Positions 55,850 to 64,000 of a stretch of DNA of 64,000 nucleotides are shown here, one piece after another. Source of the DNA: Scalesia atractyloides (lineage: Eukaryota > Streptophyta > Magnoliopsida > Asterales > Asteraceae). The notes under the pieces are model-generated. The model was not told where the DNA came from and did no database searches. It was given only the letters and a program-made list of their open reading frames with translations. The number at the start of each line of letters is the position of its first letter. Position 1 is the first letter of the stretch. A program made the translations under genes and the position numbers. Location of the stretch: contig CAMTDV010000002.1 in the NCBI GenBank assembly GCA_947069175.1, forward strand, positions 9,651,054 through 9,715,053, in the 5' to 3' direction.

Positions 55850-57909
55850 TGTAACATTCGTAAAAAAAATGAATCCTAAAACCCGACATGTTTTTGTAAC
55901 TCAATCTTTTTCATATTCCATATAATTTTGTTTAATGTTTAAGCAATAAACTGTCTTGGATTCTATGTTTTGATCATACATGTTATCATATATGGTGATT
56001 TATAGTCTTATACATGTTTTAGACAACCTTGTAAATTCATTTCCATGTATTTTGAAGCAACCCTCCAAATCTCTAAGGTCTAAAACTAAGGTTTTCCTTA
56101 AGTTAATCAAAAACTTTGGAGACCTTGTGAACATACCTAGCACATCATATCATAACCTTCTTATCATCCAAACATCATTATACACATGCCTTTAGATAAG
56201 ACATTGAGTTTTGGAGTGTTTAGATGTAAATGTTAGCAAGTAAGAAGCTCTACATGTCGTATTCTTAGTTTTGTCATAAGATGACTTTCGGGTGACTTTC
56301 TTGCCAACTTTTCTCCATCCTTGAGCTATCATTCTGGTCCATTCAAAGCTCCAATATATACTTGGTATACTAAGGATCAAGTAGGTTCAAATGGTGCATA
56401 AAACTGAGCTCCAGCGTAACGGGAATCACAAACACAAGTTTTAGAACATAACCCTCGACCCGCATCAAGACCCAAGGTTTAAGTCCAATTCTCGACACCA
56501 TGGATGTTGGATTACTCTCTTCCATATGATAGTACTCCGAAAATAATGAACGTAGGCGAAAACCGTGCGCAAAACAGAGTTATAACGAAGCGGGAATCGC
56601 GAAAACAAGTTTGGTGTTTGTTGCTGATTTGAAAGACGCGAAAATCTTGTTTTATAGTCATCCCACATCACCCCAATCACAATTTTGTGCTCCATTTCAC
56701 ACCTATAAATGCCCTTGCTTGGTTCTTTATAGCTTACAACTCCTAGTTTATTTATAAACCTGTGGAATAACCAAAGTTGGTGGCTCCACTTGGCTGCACA
56801 AGCACAATACCCCTTTGGCTGTGGTGTGTAGTAGTTTTTATTTCCGCTTTCGACGAGGAGGTACTGCCCTTCAATCTCTTTTCATTTTGTAAAGTTCTTC
56901 TTGGAGGTAATCTTCCTTTCTTTTTTTATTCATTTATTTATTGCTTTCTTAGTTTAATTAGTTTAGTTTAGGTTCTTAGTTAAGGAGCATTAGGCTCGTT
57001 AAGGTAGCCTAGTTTAGGCTCACCTTTAGGCTTGTCGTAGCCTTGTAGAGGCTCATTAGGCTCAACGAGTCTAACATATCATGTTCGTTTATTTAGCTAT
57101 GTCTAGCATAACGTTTACCTCGTTTGTCTAGCTCAAATCACGCTTATCAATTCGATTTTCTCCTTATTCTCGTGCGATTTTTCACTAAGGATTAAAAACG
57201 CAAACACTGTGAGTGAATCCTTACAAATTCCTCTTCTTATCTACGTTTTGGGGTGTATCATGTGTCATCATATATATTCTTTTATTTTACAAATACATGT
57301 GCTACTACCGTTACGTGATCTAATATATATTTGTTGGTTGTGGTTATATGTGTTTACATTTTATTATTTCAGTGCAATCATTCATATAAGGCCCATCAGT
57401 TCCTCGTGGGATACGAGTTGAGCATCAGGTGCCTCATTAGATCGTCTTCGTTTGATTGAGCCTTGATCTCAAGTTCATTATGCATCATGTTCATATGCTC
57501 ATTGTTGATATTATGTGGTTTGTGGTTTAATTACATATACATAAGTTCATATATGGTCCATGCACATTTTATTGAAACAACTAAAATATTAAACTGTTTT
57601 ATTATTAAATCTAGATTCACTCGCCAACCTTTGTTGACCCAAAAACCATTTTTACACATGATACAGGTGAACAGGTACGAAGAGAAGATTGGACATAGGA
57701 TGGGCCTTAGTTAACAAGAAATGGATTAGTGCAATATACTTGTTATAAACATCGTCTTGTGTTTGTAATTATTTATGTGAATTATTTGTGTTGTGAGACA
57801 CTTCATATGGGTTAATGAATATTTAAAACAAGTAATAGCAAGTCATAAGCTCTCGAGTTAACCCAATCATGCCCCGATCACCTATTCCGCTGCGGGTCAG
57901 GGTGTGACA
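55850..57909 (+). repeat. 3' LTR of the gag-only element
   Basis: 2060 bp, preceded by AAGTAGGGGAGAC and ending CAGGGTGTGACA. Small indels distinguish it from the 5' copy. Confidence 0.88.
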
Positions 57910-58666
57910 AAAAACAAGTCTTACGTGATAAAATCACTTATTTAAGATTAACTTGGTTTTCGGATGCATCCAGGGCACGTGAGCAAGTCCGTGAATAGGT
58001 TGGTACCATCGTACCTACAAAGAGATGAAGTCGACTCTCGAATCATTGATGCGTTTTAAAAATCACTTATTCAGGGGTGTATGCGATAAGATTATCAGTT
58101 ATTAATGTTCATATGTAGTATGTACATGTATGTATAGTATGTACATGTATATTGCCCTGCATACTTTATAATGATTTTTGGCCTACCGATACAACATTAG
58201 CAGAGTTACTTATCCTTTTTCATTTTAAGTTTAAAGAAGTTTCGACAAACCACACTGATGTACTATCAATTTCTCTTTTTCTCGTCAGGAAATTTATTTT
58301 TGTTTTTCTATTGTTTTTGTCCTTTTTGATGTTTTTAATGTTTTTTTTTTGTATTTTATTGACTTGAATTTACTCCCTCTAAAATTCAAAAAAGTAAATT
58401 AAAAACTTAAAACATGTTTTTGGATTTTCTCAAAAAAATAATTTACAAAAATAATTTCCTGATGTTGAGTAACTCATGTTTTACCGCAATGCCATTTACC
58501 AAAATGAATTAATCAAAAGTGATTTATCAAAACTTTGTAAAAACAAGTTGGCACATTGGTAGTCGGTGTGGACCAAAACAACATTGATAAGTTTCGTATT
58601 GAAACAATCACGTGGGAGGCGATATTCGAGATCAATGTGTTTAGTCTTGGAGTGCTTTAAATGATG
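57910..58666 (-). repeat. SIRE-like 3' noncoding unit 3, right part
   Basis: Resumes unit 3 after the gypsy insertion. Compared with units 1 and 2 it lacks about 190 bp around 58150 (the ACCATGAAG..TTATGTTTATCGCC part). Without the insertion the whole unit is about 990 bp. Confidence 0.75.
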
Positions 58667-58679
58667 TTAATAATCCGCA

Positions 58680-58935
58680 ATGCAACTTAATATCGACAAG
58701 GATAAGAGAGGATAGAAATTCAAAACCGTAATCTTGCAACTGCTGCGTGCATTTCCAGGTGTCTTAGTGCTCTCCCATAATGGATATCCACCCGGTGTGG
58801 ATTTCAAATTCAATTTTCCTGCTACCAAAAATGGAATCACTATAATCAGTCAAGTCGAAGTTATTATCATTAGGGTACCAACGACTGGCATTTTTAAAAC
58901 CTTTCAAATAACTATAAAATTTCTTCATAACAACA
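58680..58935 (-). pseudogene. copia RNase H remnant
   Basis: Minus-strand frame with SRWYPNDNNFDLTDYSDSIF and, further on, LQDYGFEFLSSLILVDIKLH. These match the collinear RNase H stretches of the plus-strand copy (TGLWYPKDDNFDLTAFSNSD; MRDYGFVFLTAPIFVDNEAA). Internal deletions and stops. It shows that the 45810-58666 noncoding region belongs to a minus-strand SIRE-like element. Confidence 0.7.
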
Positions 58936-59079
58936 AGATCAGAAACCTCTGGGTCCGACTGGTAACGAGAAAGTGAGCATATGGGAAAAGTTTATACACA
59001 TCTTCATTGGGCAGTCCAAGATAACGTCTTCCACATAATTCTGCACCAGCAAAGGTCTTCAACTTTCACCTTGAGAAGT

Positions 59080-59370
59080 AGTGTGTGGTTGTTCAATCCT
59101 CGCCTAGGCATCCGCACACCCGGTTGGTTTGTTCATCAAACACATTTTCTTTAATCACACCGTAGAGAAATGTACACTTCACGTTTATCTTGTAGGACTA
59201 AAACTTCTTGAGGGAAGTATAAGCCTTGAGTACCATAAAAGCTTCAAGATATGTTGCAGGTGCGTACATTTTGTTGGAATCTATACTCTTGACCCCGATC
59301 AAAGCCTTGAATATCCAAGTCATTGCACATTTTTCATCTTGTCAAAGTTCTTAACTTCATTCATCTTCAT
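59080..59370 (-). pseudogene. copia reverse transcriptase remnant
   Basis: Minus-strand frame containing VYAPATYLEAFMVLKAYTSL, then KINVKCTFLYGVIKENVFDE. These correspond to the VYALVARLEAI..YASFKK and QMDVKSAFLHGVVEEEVYVE parts of the 3555-5060 RT; the catalytic Asp of the first motif is Asn. Truncated at 59371 by a gypsy LTR end. The adjacent 58936-59079 is degenerate. Confidence 0.7.
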
Positions 59371-59574
59371 TGTCACACACCGAATTTCCAACCAAACACC
59401 GATGGGCCCGGGTGGGGAATATCGTGACGTAAGTTGATATCATCATAGTCAATTAACACAACACAACGGAAGTCTTGGAGTTAAATTACTATTACAAATC
59501 AAATGTTCAAAGTACGAAAATAATATACAGACTGCTTGTAATAGTAACTTAAACATTGGGAGTTAAATTACTAT
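59371..59574 (-). repeat. chromovirus LTR end fragment
   Basis: Matches 23628-23800 (GAATTTCCAACC, CATCATAGTCAATTAA, CGGAAGTCTTGGAGT) in the same orientation. It is the terminal part of the LTR belonging to the 61204-64000 pol. Confidence 0.75.
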
Positions 59575-59584
59575 TATAGCATAT

Positions 59585-60070
59585 GGGGAAGGTTCATTTG
59601 AAAAGAAATTTAATGTGAGAAGAAAAAGAAGAAAGGGCATAATAGTAAAACATTAAATAGTTTATAACTTCTCTCATTAATTATGTTATCTCTCATTAAA
59701 AAGGAAAAACATTTTATCCTACACATTTCAAAATTTATCCTACATATGTCTTACATTTACCAGAAGTTACCCTACACACATGTAAATTTACCCTACACAT
59801 TTCAAAATTTATCCTACACATACTAAAAATTATCCTACACATGTCGAAATTGTCTTACACCATAAATTATTTTATCTTGAAAGAGTATATGAAAAAAATG
59901 AGTTACAAGTTTAATTAATTAGCTAATTAATGGCAATTATAGATTTACCTATATGCCCTTTTGCATAATATTAAATACACACATTAAATGAAGTAAATGG
60001 AGAAATTCTATTGGTTTAAAAGTTATTATTTTTATTCTTAGAAAAAATTATTCTCATTTGAACTCTCCAC
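59585..60070. mobile_element. Mutator-like MITE, copy 2, with target duplication
   Basis: 486 bp. Imperfect terminal inverted repeats of about 27 bp: GGGGAAGGTTCATTTGAAAA at the left, and the complement of CTCATTTGAACTCTCCAC at the right. Flanked by the direct repeat TATAGCATAT (59575-59584 and 60071-60080), 9-10 bp as expected for Mutator-like elements. No coding. Inserted in the rearranged chromovirus LTR. Confidence 0.85.
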
Positions 60071-60080
60071 TATAGCATAT

Positions 60081-60645
60081 TCCGTTTTGATCAGTTTTGT
60101 TTGATAACTTCAACATTGGGGGTTAACGATCGTGTCCTACATATCCTTGGCTCATTACATTAGTTAATGGCCACGACCAAAGCGTGGGGTGTAGACATAC
60201 ACCTGACAGATGCGAATGCTAAATTATTTTTACCCACTACTTTGGGGATAACTCATTCGTGGGTTCATAAGTGGTGTGTACGTTAATCATATCTCGGTCT
60301 CTATACTTGGGCCCATATGTATTGACAAACATGTAAAGCTGTTAAAAAGGTTACAAGACTGACTTTCCCAAGAGATAAAAGATTTTTCATGCCCTATACA
60401 CTTAAATCCATTTTTGAAATGTTTTTAAAACGAGTCAGTTAATTGTATTTAACAACGAAAGCTGGCGTATTTTCAAAAGACTAAGTTGCACGTATCATAC
60501 GAAATAGGCTGGAAGCTGCTTGGTAGTGATATAAGAGGATCTTGCAAATCCTTAGATCTGCCCAAAGTCTGTTACACATTTTTTGTATATTTTACGATCC
60601 TCCTGTGGATCTTTCATTACAAGCCGTTTGTATATTTTACCAGGC
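60081..60645 (+). repeat. inverted segment of the chromovirus LTR
   Basis: Its reverse complement matches 23870-24178 and 27790-27930 (GCAGCTTCCAGCCTATTT, CTACACCCCACGCTTTGGTC, GAGCCAAGGATAT), whereas 59371-59574 and 60646-61203 are in the opposite, normal orientation. Hence an internal inversion of about 0.57 kb. Confidence 0.7.
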
Positions 60646-61203
60646 CATGTCTCTCGCAGCCAGCGAGCGGTCTGTAATATCTTTCAAACTTTGCCACATT
60701 TAGCCCTCAACTTATTAAACTTCTAAAACACCTTTATAAGCATAATTAGCTATCCGGTAGCAAATATTCAGCGTACCCGGGAGTATGTCCAAACATTGTC
60801 AAGCTCTTGGTTCGTTAAAAGGTCACTTAGAGGTGTAAATTAACATGTTGACACTTTTAACCCCTCCATCGTCCAACTTTTACATATTTACACAAATAAT
60901 CCCTCTCGTCCAACAAGTGGCTCATATGAGAGTTAGGACTTTGTAAAAGGTCACTCGGAGGCTTAGTTTAGGCATGTTGACACTAATGGGTCACTCAGAG
61001 GCTTAGTTTAAGCATGTTGCCACTAATGGGTCACTCAGAGGCTTAGTTTAAGCATGTTGCCACTAAAGGGTCACTCAGAGGCTCATTTTACGCATGTTTA
61101 CACTTTTAGTCCTTATTAGTCCTTATTAGTCCTTATTAGACTTAATGTAAAAGTAATGACACGTGTCGCTATATTATTTGACATGATTTTACATGGTGTT
61201 ACA
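60646..61203 (-). repeat. chromovirus LTR, U3 part
   Basis: Starts TGTAACACCATGTAAAATC at 61203 (minus) and contains the CACTCAGAGGC minisatellite at about 60945-61110. It lacks the TATA-box part seen at 29816. Preceded (minus) by the purine tract TTTTTTAAGGGGGTGAGGA next to pol. Confidence 0.75.
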
Positions 61204-62700
61204 TCCTCACCCCCTTAAAAAAATCTCTACCTCGAGATTTTATTCACAAAGATAGGGGTACTTTTATCGCATAGTGGACTCAACCTGCCATGTATACTCG
61301 GGGCCTTGAAGGGCATGCCACTTAACCTTTACTATAGGTATAAACTTCCTTCAGAGCATCTTAACCTGTCGATCCTCGATCGAAATCGGTTTGTCTATGA
61401 ACCTCAGGTTTTCATCAATTTGCACATCATGATGTGACATTGCTAGCGACTCATCGGTTAGACTTTTCTTAAGATTACAGATGTGGAATACATCATGAAT
61501 TCCACTAAGCTCCCCTAGCCGCTTAAGTTTATAAGCTACTGCGCCGACACATTCGATTATCTCAAAAGGCCAATATATCTTGGGCTTAACTTGCCTTTCT
61601 TTCCAAATCGCATTACACTTTTCCAAGGTGATACTTTTAGCATCACTTTGTCCCCTATTTGGAACTTAAGAGGTTTACGCCTCTTGTCAGCATAGCTCTT
61701 CTGCCTATCACGGGCAGCTTTGAGTCTATCATGGATTTGTATAATCTTATCCGTGGTTTCCAGGACAATCTCCGATCCTGATAGTTGGGCTTCCCCAACT
61801 TCAGCCCAACAAACATGCGTTCTACATTTTCTCCCATACAAGGTTTCAAAAGGAGCAGCCTTGATGCTCATATGATAACTATTGTTATAGGAAAATTCTA
61901 TTAGGGGTAAGTGGTCATCCCAACTTCCACCTAAATCAATCACACATGCTTTAAGCATGTCTTCCAATGTTTGGATAGTACGCTCATTTTTCCCATCAGT
62001 CTGTGGATGGTAAGCCGTACTAAAGTTTAATCTCGTGCCAAATAATTGTTGGAAACTTTTCCAAAAGATGAGATGTATATCTAGTATCTCTATCGGATAC
62101 AATAGATATTGGCACGCCATGTAGGGATACAATCTTGTCCACATATAACTTAGCCAATTTGTCAGAATTATAAATCTCTTTAATTGGCAAGAAATGTGCT
62201 GACTTAGTCAGGCTATCCACAATGACCCAAATCACGTCATTACCATGTTTGGTCTTAGGTAACTTGTTGATCAAGTCCATTGTTACCATTTCCCATTTCC
62301 AAGTGTGAATTTCTAGCTATTGTAGAAGTCCTGACGGTTTATGGTGCTCGGGTTTAACTTGCGAACACGTTAGACACTTAGCTACATAAGTGGCTATGGA
62401 TTTCTTTAAACCCATCCACCAATAATTCTTCTTTAAATCTTAATACATCTTGTCATCACCTGGGTGAACTGAGTATCTTGAATTATGCGCTTCTTGGATG
62501 ATTAGACCCCTCAGTCCTCCAAAGATTGGAACCCAGATTCTGCCATTAAATCTAAGGATTCCATCTTTTCCAGGCACTAACTGATCAACAGTTCTGCCTA
62601 ATCCTTCATTAGGAATATTAGCCTCTAATAGGGCTTGCTTTTGTACATCTAATAGCTTCTCATTCAAACTATTTCTAAGCTCAATGCTCTTGGCGTTAAT
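61204..62700 (-). pseudogene. chromovirus integrase with chromodomain-like tail
   Basis: Minus-strand. The H2C2 zinc part (62667-62380) reads VPIFGGLRGLIIQEAHNSRY and SVHPGDDKMY, a stop, then CLTCSQVKPEH. The core has VTMDLINKLPKTKHGNDVIW (first Asp), SDRDTRYTSH with a frameshift near 62065, and FSTAYHPQTDGKNERTIQTL (catalytic Glu). LPLIEFSYNNSYHMSIKAAP, LKFQIGDKVMLKV and YIGLLR follow, then a shift into IIECVGAVAYKLKRLGELSG and ENLRFIDKPISIEDRQVKML. It shows the source arrangement from which array units A-C were cut: here the zinc part continues where those units jump to U3. Confidence 0.88.
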
Positions 62701-63136
62701 CCTAATAGGCTTAACTCTTTCCTTGTGACTTAAGGCGTCAGCAATGACATTTGCCTTCTCGGGATGATAGCGAATTTGGCAATCATAACATTAAGTGTTT
62801 CCATCCAGCGGCGCTGTCGCATGTTTAAATCCTTTTGATTGAACAAATGTTGGAGACTCTTATGGTCAGTGTATATAATACACTTTGTGCCACATAAGTA
62901 CTATCTCCAAAACTTAAGTGCAAATACAACAACACCCAATTCCAAATCATGGGTGGTTTAATTCCTTTCATGCACCTTTAGTTGTCGTGATGCATAAGCA
63001 ATCACTTTGCCTTTTTGCATTAGCACATAGCCCATGCTAGTGTGTGAGGCATCACAATATACGACAAAATCCTCAATATCCTTAGGTATAGATAACAAAG
63101 GAGCATTCTCAACTTGTGTTTTAGAATTTCAAAAGA
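62701..63136 (-). pseudogene. chromovirus RNase H
   Basis: Minus-strand frame with IEDFVVYCDASHTSMGYVLM, IAYASRQLKVHERN, a stop, then LELGVVVFALKFWR, IIYTDHKSLQHLFNQKDLNM and RQRRWMETL. RNase H removes element RNA during cDNA synthesis. A frameshift sits near 62785. Confidence 0.85.
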
Positions 63137-64000
63137 TTATTGTTGTTTCGGCCCCCAGTCAAACTTGACATTCTTACGGGTCAAGGTAGTTAAAGGAGTG
63201 GCTATCCTCGAAAAGTTCTCAATGAACCTCCAGTAATAACTGGCCAATCCTAAGAAACTACGTATCTCCAATGGAGTTTTGGGTACTTCCCAATTCATTG
63301 TGGCTTCAATTTTGGTGGGATCCACTTGAATACCACGCTCACTTACAACATGTCCAAGAAACTGGACTTCTCTAAGCCAAAACTCGCACTTAGAGAACTT
63401 AGTAGAAAGCTTCTCTTGTCTTAGCAATTCTAGGATGCATCAAAGATGTTTCTCGTGATCAACTTGATTACGAGAGTATATAAGTATGTCGTCTATGAAG
63501 ACAATGACAAACTTATCTAGATATGGCTTGCAAACTCTATTCATGAGATCCATGAATACTGCAGGTGCATTTGTGAGCCCAAAGGCATCAGCAGAAATTC
63601 ATAATGACCATAACGGGTCCCGAAGGCAGTCTTGGGAACATCCTTACTTCTAACCTTCAATTGATGGTATCCTGATCTCAAATCGATCTTAGAGAAATAA
63701 CTAGCCACTTGAAGTTGAGCGAACAAGTCATCGATCCTGGGCAGAGGATAACGATTATTGATCGTTACTTTATTTAGTTCGTGGTAATAAATGCACATCC
63801 GCATTGAACCTTCCTTTTTCTTAACAAAAAGGATATGAGCTCCCCTAGGTGAGGAACTTGGCTGAATGAAGCCTTTCTCTAAAATTTCATCTAACTGTAT
63901 TCTTAATTCCTTCATTTCTGTCGGTGCTAACCGATACGAAGCTCTAGCAACAGGTGTTGCTCCTGGTAGGATGTCAATCCTAAACCCCAATTTTCTAGCT
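63137..64000 (-). pseudogene. chromovirus reverse transcriptase (runs off window end)
   Basis: Minus-strand, entering at 64000. FRIDILPGATPVARASYRLA, GFIQPSSSPRGAHILFVKKK, NRYPLPRIDDLFAQLQ, FSKIDLRSGYHQLKV and TAFGTRYGHYEFLLMPLG are continuous to 63541. A frameshift follows near 63585. The polymerase dyad FIDDILIYSR (near 63470-63498) is intact. LSTKFSKCEFWLREVQFLGH and SFLGLASYYWRFIENFSRIA end at 63137. A missing base or two is the main defect visible here, so this copy is fairly young. Protease, Gag and the 5' LTR lie beyond the window. Confidence 0.9.

Larger units (their letters stand above)
49727..57909 (+). mobile_element. gag-only Ty3/gypsy element with both LTRs
   Basis: 8183 bp. 5' LTR 49727-51755 (2029 bp) and 3' LTR 55850-57909 (2060 bp) start TGTAACATTCGTAAAA and end near GTGTGACA (GATGTGCCA in the 5' copy). 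Primer site TTGGTATTAGAGCC at 51758-51771, purine tract AAGTAGGGGAGAC before the 3' LTR. Flanking bases are GAAAA and AAAAA, compatible with a 4-5-bp A-rich target duplication in the host sequence GATGAAAACAAGTC known from unit 2. The internal region encodes only a broken Gag, so it would depend on other elements. Confidence 0.85.

Noticed and set aside
58734..58976. Plus-strand frame at 58734-58976
   Set aside because: It is the antisense of a minus-strand copia RNase H remnant.
59129..59437. Plus-strand frame at 59129-59437
   Set aside because: It is the antisense shadow of a minus-strand copia RT remnant; the same shadow occurs opposite the RT at 3612-3941.

Overview
The window is a stretch of plant nuclear DNA made almost entirely of nested, broken transposable elements. 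I found no intact host gene, rRNA, functional tRNA gene or CRISPR array. The Ty1/copia and Ty3/gypsy types, the chromodomain integrases, the LTR starts (TGTAACA.., TGTGACA..) and an ARID protein fused to a copia-like Gag/protease remnant all fit a large eudicot genome. From memory of similar predicted proteins I suspect Asteraceae; the sequence alone does not prove this.

Layout. 1-1502: minus-strand LTR carrying several tRNA-like units. 1503-7453: plus-strand SIRE-like copia remnant (PR, IN, RT/RNase H, long 3' noncoding part, 3' LTR). 7781-10220, 20090-20300, 37558-39810 and 40140-41800: one family of AT-rich modules, with a Helitron helicase-like fragment inside. 10225-20089: a composite insert holding (a) a 2.7-kb LTR element that encodes a zinc-knuckle/protease-like/ARID protein (10800-13512) and (b) a complete but dead copia element with perfect 5-bp TSDs (14186-18863). 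20301-23627 plus 36789-37557: one gypsy chromovirus remnant split by a 13.2-kb insertion. That insertion (23628-36783, minus strand) is a chromovirus derivative: a 3.4-kb LTR, itself split by a 3.6-kb solo LTR with TAATT TSDs, followed by a tandem array of three chimeric integrase + U3 units.

41850-42400: possible exon/intron-like gene fragment. 43972-44454 and 59585-60070: two copies of one Mutator-like MITE. 44600-45110: endogenous pararetrovirus fragment. 45510-45809: second Helitron fragment. 45810-59370: minus-strand SIRE-like copia element whose 3' noncoding unit is present three times in tandem. Its third unit is split by an 8.2-kb gag-only gypsy element (49727-57909) with primer site, PPT and two 2-kb LTRs. 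59371-64000: another minus-strand chromovirus with a rearranged LTR and most of pol, running off the window end.

How the parts relate. Nearly all coding sequences carry stops, frameshifts or lost catalytic residues. The useful signal is therefore structural: which element sits inside which, which segments were tandemly multiplied after insertion, and which non-retroviral sequences (an ARID domain, tRNA-like units, a possible organelle segment) have been built into LTR elements.
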